A stretch of DNA of 64,000 nucleotides from Candidatus Iainarchaeum sp. (lineage in GTDB: Archaea; Iainarchaeota; Iainarchaeia; Iainarchaeales; VGJJ01): contig CP064981.1 in the NCBI GenBank assembly GCA_016699555.1, positions 806,001-870,000 on the forward strand, written 5' to 3'. The notes below the pieces were generated by a model. That model was not told the DNA's origin and ran no database searches. It saw only the letters and a program-made list of their open reading frames with translations. The position numbers and the translations under genes were made by a program. Below, piece after piece: positions 51,457 to 58,694 of this stretch; position 1 is the first letter of the stretch; each line of letters starts with the position of its first letter.

Positions 51457-52050
51457 ATGAGCCTCGAACGCGATTTAGAGTTATTATATGAACTCACTTC
51501 CCTGCGATTCATTAAACGCACATGGACCCAATTTCTTTCCCCCGGAATGGAAAACGATGCGGAGCATCACTTTCGCGTGGCATGGATTGCACTCACGTTC
51601 GCAAAAATGGAAGGTATTCAAGACATAGGGAAAGTTGCGCGCATGGCATTAGTCCATGACATCGCCGAATCGCGCACGGGCGATGTGCACTATGTCTCGC
51701 GCGAATACACAAAACGAATGGAAAACGAAGCCATACATGAAATACTAAGAGAAACAGGCGCAGAAAATGAACTACTTGAATTATGGAAAGAATACGAAAA
51801 GCGTGAAAGCCCTGAATCTAAAATAGTAAAGGATGCAGATAATTTGGCCGTGAATATGGAACTACAAGAACAAGCCGCAATGGGAAATCCAGTAAAAAAT
51901 GTATGGACAGAAAATAGAAAATTTATTTATGAAAATAAACTTTTCACGCCATCGGCAAAAAGATTATGGGAAGCGATCGACAAATCAAACCCACACGATT
52001 GGCATTTGAATGCACGCAACCGATTCAATAGCGGCGACTGGAAAAAATAA
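51457..52050 (+). CDS. HD-domain hydrolase (YfbR/5'-deoxynucleotidase-like)
   Basis: A 197-residue HD protein: ENDAEHHFRVAWIAL (first His), ALVHDIAESRTGDV (the HD pair) and KIVKDADNLAVNMEL (final Asp). This order matches COG1896-type hydrolases that remove phosphate from deoxynucleoside monophosphates. GATTTAAATATC lies ~27 nt upstream, so the mRNA is leaderless. The stop abuts the stop of a convergent zinc-ribbon gene. Confidence 0.85.
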   Translation: MSLERDLELLYELTSLRFIKRTWTQFLSPGMENDAEHHFRVAWIALTFAKMEGIQDIGKVARMALVHDIAESRTGDVHYVSREYTKRMENEAIHEILRETGAENELLELWKEYEKRESPESKIVKDADNLAVNMELQEQAAMGNPVKNVWTENRKFIYENKLFTPSAKRLWEAIDKSNPHDWHLNARNRFNSGDWKK

Positions 52051-52158
52051 TTACTTACTCATAAACCCACATTTTCCGCAGCGCTTTCCACTAATCCCTT
52101 GTGTGAATTTACTCGAGTTGCAAACAGGACACTTTTTGGGCATCGGCTTGAGCGGCAT
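52051..52158 (-). CDS. 35-residue zinc-ribbon mini protein
   Basis: A 35-residue ORF: MPLKPMPKKCPVCNSSKF, then GISGKRCGKCGFMSK. Two CxxC pairs (CPVC, CGKC) 13 residues apart form a rubredoxin-type zinc ribbon. It begins 6 bp after the DedA stop, so it is the second gene of that operon. Similar tiny zinc ribbons in archaea accompany ribosomal or transcription functions; the role here is unknown. Confidence 0.75.
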   Translation of the reverse strand: MPLKPMPKKCPVCNSSKFTQGISGKRCGKCGFMSK

Positions 52159-52164
52159 AGGGGA

Positions 52165-52776
52165 TTATTGTCTGTTGGACTTTTTATTCCGATAAACAAA
52201 CCAATAGGCAATTCCAGCAAGCAATGCAAGCCCCACAAGGATGTCCAGCGTCGAACTGTATTCCGCAATCAGGCCATATTGGTCCTTGAGCATGAATCCT
52301 GCCGCCGCGAGAAAGCCATTCCAAAGCGCGGCACCAATTAATGTCATCGTCACAAACGCGCGCTTGGGCATCTTACTCAGTCCTGCAGGGATGGAGATGA
52401 GATGACGCACCACTGGAATAAAGCGACCAATTAGCACGGTACTGCTCCCATGCGCCGCGAACCATTTCTCGGTCCATTCGAGATGGCGCTTGGAGAGACC
52501 GATATACTTGCCATAGCGGAGAATAATATCCCTCCCCAAAAATTTTCCAGCAGCATAAGAGATGAACGATCCCACGAGACTTCCGAGCAACGCCGCTACA
52601 TTCACCAGCAAAAAATCCAATCTTCCCAGCGCGGCCACATACCCTGCAAAGGGCATGACGAGTTCCGAAGGAACAGGAGCGATCATGCTCTCCAAAACCA
52701 TGAGGATGAAAATCCCCAAATAGCCGAATGACTCAATCAACTGAACAAAATAATCCGCTAACACTTCCACGACCAT
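52165..52776 (-). CDS. DedA family membrane protein
   Basis: A 203-residue protein with the DedA signature ESFGYLGIFILMVLESMIAPVPSELVMPFAGY, then GSFISYAAGKFLGR and FIPVVRHLISIPAGLSKMP, plus C-terminal membrane helices. DedA/VTT proteins are proposed lipid scramblases or transporters of polyprenyl carriers. ATG 52803 would add nine residues. A C/D sRNA lies ~50 bp upstream on the same strand, and the zinc-ribbon gene lies downstream. Confidence 0.85.
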   Translation of the reverse strand: MVVEVLADYFVQLIESFGYLGIFILMVLESMIAPVPSELVMPFAGYVAALGRLDFLLVNVAALLGSLVGSFISYAAGKFLGRDIILRYGKYIGLSKRHLEWTEKWFAAHGSSTVLIGRFIPVVRHLISIPAGLSKMPKRAFVTMTLIGAALWNGFLAAAGFMLKDQYGLIAEYSSTLDILVGLALLAGIAYWFVYRNKKSNRQ

Positions 52777-52825
52777 GCAAGGGATAAATGAAAATGCATT
52801 CAAAAAGACAGCAGTAGAACTAAGC

Positions 52826-52888
52826 GCGTTCAGATGTGAGTTAAGTCATCATCCATAATGTCAGCCGGGGTTTACATCATCATTACGC
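52826..52888 (-). ncRNA. box C/D guide sRNA
   Basis: On the minus strand the boxes are perfect: C ATGATGA (52883-52877), 12-nt guide TGTAAACCCCGG, D' CTGA (52864-52861), spacer CATTATGG, C' ATGATGA (52852-52846), 12-nt guide CTTAACTCACAT, D CTGA (52833-52830). A 4-bp terminal stem GCGT/ACGC closes it. The 12-nt guides and kink-turn boxes are diagnostic of archaeal C/D sRNAs that direct 2'-O-methylation. ATTTAAT ~27 nt upstream serves as TATA box. Targets were not identified. Confidence 0.9.
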
Positions 52889-52911
52889 AATCATATTTAG
52901 GCCCAATTACC

Positions 52912-52919
52912 ATTAAATA
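52912..52919. promoter_or_regulatory. TATA box shared by the C/D sRNA and the RNase H-like gene
   Basis: ATTAAATA lies ~27 nt from the sRNA 5' end (minus) and ~30 nt from ATG 52946 (plus). It is the only good TATA-like element for the plus-strand gene. Confidence 0.55.
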
Positions 52920-52945
52920 GCTCAACGCTATCCCTCGGAAGTAAT

Positions 52946-53644
52946 ATGGCCCAAACCCTTTCCTTCACCGTAAAAGAAGCCAAAGACCTAGCTAAGCAGC
53001 TGGAAGGATACACCTCGCTGCCCGCGCCCTCCAAATACGAACTGGCCCGCTATCAGTTCGGGCAGGCGATCGTCACGATTTACACCAGCGGAAAAATGGT
53101 CATCCAAGGAAAGAGCGCACTCGTGGAAAATGCAGTGAAAGAAAAGATCATCACGATGTTGGAAAAAGCAAGCGATGAACTCGTATTCGGGATCGACGAA
53201 GTGGGAAGAGGAGAAAGAGAAGGACCGCTCGTGGTGAGTGGAGTGTTAGGACAACGCAATACCATGCGCGGGTTGCGCGACTCGAAAAAAACAAGCGATA
53301 TCAAAAACAAATATTCCGAAGCCACGCACAAAAGCTGGTTGCAGGCCAGCGTGAGCGTGAACCCCCACTATATTGACATGTTACGCGGGAAAGGAATTAA
53401 CTTGAACGACATCGAAATCAAGATCGCCAATCATATGCATGCGCTCATCCAAGAATTCGAAAGCCACGCGCTCACGATCATGGACGGAAAGACCATGCGC
53501 GGAGCGGCAAAAGGAATCGTTTTCCTGGAGAAAGCGGACGACGTAGAACCCAGCGTATCGGCCGCGAGCATCGTCGCCAAGCACCTCCGCAACGAAAGCG
53601 GGAACAAGGAAGAACGCAAGAGTTGGAAGAAAAAAGAAAGCTAA
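52946..53644 (+). CDS. RNase HII/HIII-like protein with altered catalytic Asp
   Basis: A 232-residue protein. The N-terminal ~60 residues (YELARYQFGQAIVTIYTSGKMVIQGK) resemble the TBP-like substrate domain of RNase HIII. Then come GIDEVGRGEREGPLVV (D84, E85), LRDSKK, TIMDGK (D180) and AASIVAKHLRN. In active enzymes the last motif ends RD; here it is N216, and the usual C-terminal helices are replaced by a short Lys-rich tail. It may be a diverged or weakened RNA:DNA-hybrid nuclease. Confidence 0.75.
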   Translation: MAQTLSFTVKEAKDLAKQLEGYTSLPAPSKYELARYQFGQAIVTIYTSGKMVIQGKSALVENAVKEKIITMLEKASDELVFGIDEVGRGEREGPLVVSGVLGQRNTMRGLRDSKKTSDIKNKYSEATHKSWLQASVSVNPHYIDMLRGKGINLNDIEIKIANHMHALIQEFESHALTIMDGKTMRGAAKGIVFLEKADDVEPSVSAASIVAKHLRNESGNKEERKSWKKKES

Positions 53645-53702
53645 TGCGATCATTTCTTCTTGCGCTTCTTTTCGCCCTGGTCGATCACAAAAATCCCGTG
53701 CT

Positions 53703-54308
53703 TCAATTTCTCCGCATCCGATTTTGAGATCGAAAACCTTTGACATTGGCACCGATCAACGCGCTCCCACCAAAGGGGTCCAGCACGCGAACGGTGAAAG
53801 GCATCTTTCCCGCACGGCATTTCTTGGACAACGCCAATAACTCCTTCGCACGCTCGCGTTGTTCATGCGTATCCGCATGCGAAGAGAGGAAATTCAATAT
53901 TCCGTCCACGCGCTCCAAGAGGCCCTCCATATTGGTGTAGAAACCCTCCGCCATGGGACCGGGCTCCAACGTAAAGCCCAACTCCGGGACCTCCACCGTC
54001 CCCGAGGAATTGCGCACCAATTTCGTATGCAGATCGGCCTCGCCCGCAATGCGTGCTTCGAAGCCCAGCGCATCATGGAATTCCGTGGACATCACATCCG
54101 AAAACTTGAAACCACAATGCGAACAGCGCAGGGTTTGGATGACAATCTGTCCGAACAATGGAATGGTCTCGGGAATCTGGATGATGGCTAATTCCTTATG
54201 GCAAATAGGACACTCCGCCGAAAGCACCTGCGGCGGAGCGTGGGATTTCTCTTCTGGGGGCGATGGGGATTTCCTTGCGGGCATCTTCTTCATCACAACC
54301 ATCCTCAC
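53703..54308 (-). CDS. ZPR1-type zinc-finger protein, 3' end frameshifted
   Basis: A protein with a single ZPR1 unit: AECPICHKELAIIQI…IQTLRCSHCGFK (zinc finger), then TVEVPELGFTLEPGPMAEGFYTNMEGLL and VRVLDPFGGSALIGANVK. After that the frame ends in a non-homologous GFRSQNRMRRN. Shifting by one base gives FSISKSDAEKLKHGIFVIDQGE and a Lys-rich end (stop at 53650), which fits ZPR1 C-termini. A base is probably missing in the run of four T near 53738. ZPR1 proteins bind elongation factor 1A. The start overlaps the upstream gene (ATGA). Confidence 0.8.
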   Translation of the reverse strand: MRMVVMKKMPARKSPSPPEEKSHAPPQVLSAECPICHKELAIIQIPETIPLFGQIVIQTLRCSHCGFKFSDVMSTEFHDALGFEARIAGEADLHTKLVRNSSGTVEVPELGFTLEPGPMAEGFYTNMEGLLERVDGILNFLSSHADTHEQRERAKELLALSKKCRAGKMPFTVRVLDPFGGSALIGANVKGFRSQNRMRRN

Positions 54309-54682
54309 TTCTTGCGGGCGCGCGAGGCGGTGCGCGCATGCACGACGGCAGGAGAATCGATGATCTCGATCTCGGCAGGCGTCAGCTCTGCAGCGACGCT
54401 CTTCGTTTCGGTGAAGAAATCCTGCAAGCGCAAGAGCGCATTCTCCACCGCGACCAAGCGCTCGTGCAATTGGGATAGCTTTTGGTTCGTCGCCGAGACA
54501 TGCGCATCCAACTTCGAAGCCAACTCGGGAGAGGCATTTTCCCCTGTTGTGCGCGGAGGGATGAACGCCACGCGTACGGTTTCCCCACTATTGCGCTTCC
54601 AGCGGTGCACCACGAAGTTGAGCACGATGAGAACGAGTGCGATCCCGAGCAAGAACCACGTGGCATCATTGAAGAGCGGCAT
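54305..54682 (-). CDS. membrane-anchored coiled-coil protein
   Basis: A 125-residue protein: N-terminal membrane helix (ATWFLLGIALVLIVLNFVV), a basic linker, then a coiled coil (SKLDAHVSATNQKLSQLHERLVAVENALLRLQDFF) and a basic end. No family recognised. It overlaps the ZPR1 start by 4 nt, indicating translational coupling. Confidence 0.55.
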   Translation of the reverse strand: MPLFNDATWFLLGIALVLIVLNFVVHRWKRNSGETVRVAFIPPRTTGENASPELASKLDAHVSATNQKLSQLHERLVAVENALLRLQDFFTETKSVAAELTPAEIEIIDSPAVVHARTASRARKK

Positions 54683-54705
54683 ATACTATCATGGCCCCGC
54701 GCACT

Positions 54706-55473
54706 TTATAGGGGTTGATGGAAGAACCGCTCGAAAATAGCCGCTTGGGCCTTAGAGACTTCCCGGATGGAAACGCCCTTGAGCCGCGCCACCTTTTCCG
54801 CGACGCGAGGGATCCAACTCGGGTTAGAGGCCATGCCATCGAAGGGAATAGGAGAGTCCGTCTCCAGCGCAAGCAGTTCAAGGGGCATGGACTCGATGAA
54901 ATGGTCCACGTGCGGGGAATTCAATATCGTCGGCCCCACGCTGCACACCCACTCCTGCTCGATGATCGTTTGGGTTTGTTTCTTGTTGCCGGCGAACCAG
55001 TGCAATAGCACCTCCTCTGCACCGTGCTTGAGCAAGAGATCGATGGACTCCTGCTTGGCATGGCGCGTGTGCACCTCAATCATCTTCCGATGCCCCAAGG
55101 ATTGACGGATGAAGAAGGCGAACACCTCCTCTTGCTTCGCACGCGCTGCAGCCGTCTTCCCATAGAGAAAATCTAGCCCCGTCTCGCCCAGGAAGGGAAT
55201 ATCCTCCTTTTCTAATTCTTGCTCGTACCGGGACAGCTGTCCAAGAATCTGCGCTTTATCGGCCTCGATGACCTGTTCGGGATGCCATCCCAATCCCACC
55301 ATCGCCAAGGGTTGCTTTTGGGCCAACTCCCGATGTGCAATCCAATTCTTCCACTCCACGCTATTGACCAGCCACTTCACCACGCCGGCATCCTTGGACT
55401 GCGACGCCGCAAGCGACTGCTCATTGGGAGGGGCGTCCAATATGTGCGTGTGGAAATCAACCCATTTAGGCAT
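54706..55473 (-). CDS. TatD-family metal-dependent hydrolase/DNase
   Basis: A 255-residue TIM-barrel hydrolase with all TatD motifs: DFHTH (H8, H10), VGLGWHPE, FLGETGLDF, EVHTRHAK, VLLHWFAG and ALETDSPIP. TatD proteins are 3'-5' DNases or D-amino-acid-type hydrolases. ATG 55473 is ~30 nt from the TTTAAA box shared with the divergent dual-thioredoxin gene. ATGs at 55491 and 55521 are alternatives. Confidence 0.88.
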   Translation of the reverse strand: MPKWVDFHTHILDAPPNEQSLAASQSKDAGVVKWLVNSVEWKNWIAHRELAQKQPLAMVGLGWHPEQVIEADKAQILGQLSRYEQELEKEDIPFLGETGLDFLYGKTAAARAKQEEVFAFFIRQSLGHRKMIEVHTRHAKQESIDLLLKHGAEEVLLHWFAGNKKQTQTIIEQEWVCSVGPTILNSPHVDHFIESMPLELLALETDSPIPFDGMASNPSWIPRVAEKVARLKGVSIREVSKAQAAIFERFFHQPL

Positions 55474-55498
55474 GTAAAAAGCTGGTAACATGCCCACC

Positions 55499-55507
55499 AT
55501 TTTAAAG
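55499..55507. promoter_or_regulatory. TATA box shared by tatD-like and dual-thioredoxin genes
   Basis: ATTTTAAAG is ~30 nt from both flanking start codons (55473 minus, 55533 plus). The symmetric spacing suggests one element drives both leaderless transcripts. Confidence 0.6.
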
Positions 55508-55532
55508 CATTGTATCAGCAAAACCTCCTATT

Positions 55533-56738
55533 ATGGACCAGGAAAACCACTCCCATCAGGCAGGACATACTCATTCCCATACCCCAAACCCCACGCATGC
55601 GCATGAAGCCGCTGCCCATCCGACACACACCCCTACTTCCGCGCCTGCTGCTCCGGCATCCAAGGCATGGGTCATCGGACTCGTCATCGTATTGCTGCTC
55701 GCCGTGCTGGGATTCGTCGCATACCAGAAATTCGCCGTGCCAGGGGACGAACCCACCCCCACCAGCAATCGCGCGCAAGTGAAATTATTGGTGGATGCGC
55801 AGTGCTCATTCTGCGATCAGAACAATTCCATCCTCATCAAGATGGCCGAGTCCAACATCAAGTATGACGTGCACGTGATCGACATCTACTCCGCCGAAGG
55901 ACAAACCCTCGCCCAGCAGTTCGATGTGAATGTCGTCCCAACGGCACTCATCTCCGTAGCGGGATTAGACCAGAACGTGGAAATCCAATATGCCATGCAG
56001 CGACTGAATCCCACCAAGAATGGGTATGTCGTCTTCCCCGAAGCATTCTTGGATAATCAACCCCGCACCCTCACCTATCTCAATTACCCCGGCACCTGCA
56101 GCGTGGACCAGGGAAAGATCCGCATCGATGCGTATGTGGACCTCGCATGCAAGCCCTGCGCAGAAGCCTATTTTGTGCTGAAGACGCTCGAGAACAAATA
56201 CCCCCAAATCCAAGCAAACTACATCCCCGTGCAATATCGCCGATTCACGCAACAGGCAATGGATGTGGCGCTCAAGAATAACCTCGGCGCCATCTGTGCC
56301 GACCAGATGGGATACTATCGCGACTACATCGATTGCGCATTCCTGAGCATCCAGTTCGGCTCCGCGCTCGACATCAATTCCATGAAAGCCTGCTTGTCCG
56401 ATGCAGGCGGAAGGAGCAAAGCGGTCCAGGAACAATTCACCGCATGCGTAAGGGATGACACCAATAGCACGCGCAAGGTGCTCATCAACAACATCAATAC
56501 ATCCAATCAGCTACGCACCCCCGCGCAGTTCACGCCGGCATTCGTGTTCGATTGCAAGTATTCATTCGTTGGACACAACGACCTGCCCCTATTCCTGTGC
56601 CAGGCCCATCCCGACTTAGAAGGGTGCGCAGCCGTTTTGGCCGCAGGACCCGTGCAGGAACAACCCCAGACGCCGGGGCTCACCATCTATGTGCCCGACC
56701 AGAATACGACGGTAACAGCTCCTACTGATGCCAACTGA
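55533..56738 (+). CDS. membrane protein with His-rich head and two thioredoxin-like domains
   Basis: A 401-residue protein. The first 32 residues contain nine His. Then come a Pro/Ala linker, a membrane helix (AWVIGLVIVLLLAVLGFVAY), thioredoxin-like domain 1 with CSFC (91-94) and cis-Pro VVPTALI, and domain 2 of DsbA type with CKPC (~207-210) in AYVDLACKPC and a helical insertion. Several other Cys follow. It is probably an extracytoplasmic disulfide catalyst; the cytosolic His cluster may bind metal. Confidence 0.75.
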   Translation: MDQENHSHQAGHTHSHTPNPTHAHEAAAHPTHTPTSAPAAPASKAWVIGLVIVLLLAVLGFVAYQKFAVPGDEPTPTSNRAQVKLLVDAQCSFCDQNNSILIKMAESNIKYDVHVIDIYSAEGQTLAQQFDVNVVPTALISVAGLDQNVEIQYAMQRLNPTKNGYVVFPEAFLDNQPRTLTYLNYPGTCSVDQGKIRIDAYVDLACKPCAEAYFVLKTLENKYPQIQANYIPVQYRRFTQQAMDVALKNNLGAICADQMGYYRDYIDCAFLSIQFGSALDINSMKACLSDAGGRSKAVQEQFTACVRDDTNSTRKVLINNINTSNQLRTPAQFTPAFVFDCKYSFVGHNDLPLFLCQAHPDLEGCAAVLAAGPVQEQPQTPGLTIYVPDQNTTVTAPTDAN

Positions 56739-56789
56739 TGCGATGGCAAAACAGCTGGTTTTAATTGAGCATTTCAGCCACGGATTCAT

Positions 56790-57929
56790 ATGACGACGAA
56801 TGTTTCGCTGGAATTCGGAGTGGCAAAAGACAAGTACGACAATGCCAAGACCCCACAAGAAAAGCTTGCGGCTTTGTTAGAGATGAAATCCACCGGCCCC
56901 AAACACAAGGGCGGCGAAGCCTTGATGTCGGAGATCAACACCAAGATCGCCAAGCTCAAGGACGAAATGGAAAAAGAAAAAGCCGTCGCTGCCAAGCGCA
57001 GCGGAGGCAATGCGCTTTCGGTGAAAAAAGATGGTTCCGCCCAACTGGTGTTGGTGGGACTGCCCAACTCCGGGAAAACGACCTTCTTCAACTCGCTTAC
57101 GGGACAGAAAGCCGTAGTAGGGGATTATGAGTTTACGACTACCCTTCCCGAAGTCGGAATGATGGACTTCAAGGGCGCACGCATCCAAATCGTCGACTTG
57201 CCCGCGCTCGTAGAAGGCAGTAACGACGGGAAGTTCAATGGCCCGCAGATCCTCGCCGTCATCCGCAACGCGGATGCGCTGCTTCTCGTCATCGATGGAC
57301 GCACGCCCCTATCGCAGTATGCGGTGCTGAAGAAAGAGCTCAATGCCGCGGGCATCCTCATCGGCAAGCACAAACCCCAAATCAAAATCACGAACTCCCC
57401 GTTTCCAGGGATATCCATCGCGGGAAAGCAGTTCCTGAAGATCAAGGAAGAAGAACTGGTGGATTACCTGAAGGGAAACGGAATGTACAACGCCCAAGTC
57501 ATCTTGCGCGAACCGCTGGACTTTAATGTCCTGGCGCAGGTGTTGGACGAATCCATCGTGTACAAGCGCATGGGAATCATCTTCACGCACGCAAAGCCCA
57601 AGGAATTATTCCCACTCGGAGAAGAAGTCCCCCAACTCGTCGTGGAAAAAGAGGTTGGAAAAGAAGAACTCGAAAAAATCAAAGACGCGCTATTCCCCAT
57701 CCTGGAAAAAGTATACGTCTATACGAAAAAACCCGGAGAAGCGGCTGCGACCCAACCACTGATTGTGGATGCCGGTTCAACGGTCATGGATATCGCGCGC
57801 GACGTGCATAAGGAACTCGCCGAGAAAGTGAAATACGCCAAAATATGGGGATCGGCGAAATTCGACGGACAACGCGTGGCATTGGATTATGAGATTAAGA
57901 ACGGCGACGTGGTAGAGTTCAACTGGTAG
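56790..57929 (+). CDS. DRG/Obg-type GTPase with TGS domain, altered G3 and G4
   Basis: A 379-residue DRG-family protein: an N-terminal helical region (~40-75), G1 GLPNSGKT (90-97), the FTTTLPEVGMMDFKGARIQIVDLPALVEG segment, and a C-terminal TGS domain (MDIARDVHKELAEKVKYAKIWGSAKFDGQRVALDYEIKNGDVVEF). Canonical DRG has DLPG at G3; here it is DLPA (136-139). At the G4 NKxD position I read FTHAK (~265). DRG proteins associate with ribosomes. Nucleotide specificity may have changed. Confidence 0.88.
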   Translation: MTTNVSLEFGVAKDKYDNAKTPQEKLAALLEMKSTGPKHKGGEALMSEINTKIAKLKDEMEKEKAVAAKRSGGNALSVKKDGSAQLVLVGLPNSGKTTFFNSLTGQKAVVGDYEFTTTLPEVGMMDFKGARIQIVDLPALVEGSNDGKFNGPQILAVIRNADALLLVIDGRTPLSQYAVLKKELNAAGILIGKHKPQIKITNSPFPGISIAGKQFLKIKEEELVDYLKGNGMYNAQVILREPLDFNVLAQVLDESIVYKRMGIIFTHAKPKELFPLGEEVPQLVVEKEVGKEELEKIKDALFPILEKVYVYTKKPGEAAATQPLIVDAGSTVMDIARDVHKELAEKVKYAKIWGSAKFDGQRVALDYEIKNGDVVEFNW

Positions 57930-57976
57930 GCCGCACCCTGCGGCCGCGCGGAAGTCAGGATATTCTGCGAATATCC
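57929..57976 (+). terminator. two-hairpin 3' element behind the DRG gene
   Basis: GGCCGC/GCGGCC with loop ACCCT (57929-57945) overlaps the last base of the stop codon. Spacer GCGCGGAAGTCA follows, then GGATATTC/GAATATCC with loop TGC (57958-57976). The layout matches the other gene-terminal elements but the loop and spacer sequences differ and there is no long T-run. Confidence 0.5.
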
Positions 57977-58029
57977 ATACACTCCTATCTTTCACTTAAC
58001 GTTAAATAGCACCATGACATCGATTCAGC

Positions 58030-58692
58030 ATGCCCAAACGCACGCAAACACGACAAGTCCGGCCGCGTGGAAAACCATATGTGCATCAGGGATTCTTATC
58101 CTTCGCCAAAAAATTAGCTCCACTCAATCGCATTGGAGAAATATTTGAGCAGAATCGCATCCACTTGAAGGAAAGAAAATATACTCCCACTGGAATCCTC
58201 ATCGAGTTGGGCTCGCATAAGGCAATGCCTGGAGGATTAATGGCCACGCGGGCAAACGTTCAAACGCTGGCAGATGCATTTGGATTGAAAACAGTGTCCC
58301 GTTCCACCGATACAGGAAGACTCGAAGCCACGACGCGCGATCACGCGATTATTCCGTTCCCTGCAAAACTCGCCCCATTATTCCAACATCCACGCCAGCG
58401 GCTCGAGATACCATTATCCAAGACCGGCCGACAAGTGGGAAGATTTCGCGCAATAGATAGATTTATTGATTCTAAAGGAAATCCTGTTTTTGCGTATTAT
58501 CACTATTCTCGCCGCGCCAGTCCCCCCAGCCAAGCCACCCTGCACCGCTGGTTCGTTGAGTTTTTTCCACATCCATTATCCGAAAGAATTGCAAAAGCAC
58601 TAAGTGAGCGCAACGCCACATTCATTGGGAAACGCTTTTCGGAATGGATGAAACGAACCAAAAAATTACCAATTACGCGCAAGCAAAATTAA
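58030..58692 (+). CDS. orphan basic protein
   Basis: A 220-residue Arg/Lys-rich protein without recognised domains. The first 20 residues are a basic tail (TQTRQVRPRGKPYVHQ). The middle has a short beta-rich part (GRQVGRFRAIDRFIDSKGNPVFAYYHYSRR) and the rest is helical. GTTAAATAG lies ~27 nt upstream. It is grouped with the other basic orphans. The convergent surface gene ends 3 bp away. Confidence 0.5.
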   Translation: MPKRTQTRQVRPRGKPYVHQGFLSFAKKLAPLNRIGEIFEQNRIHLKERKYTPTGILIELGSHKAMPGGLMATRANVQTLADAFGLKTVSRSTDTGRLEATTRDHAIIPFPAKLAPLFQHPRQRLEIPLSKTGRQVGRFRAIDRFIDSKGNPVFAYYHYSRRASPPSQATLHRWFVEFFPHPLSERIAKALSERNATFIGKRFSEWMKRTKKLPITRKQN

Positions 58693-58694
58693 CT

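Noticed and set aside
53650..53740. Programmed -1 frameshift in ZPR1
   Set aside because: No downstream pseudoknot or hairpin is visible and the slip site is only TTTT; a missing base is simpler. Kept as an open alternative in the finding.
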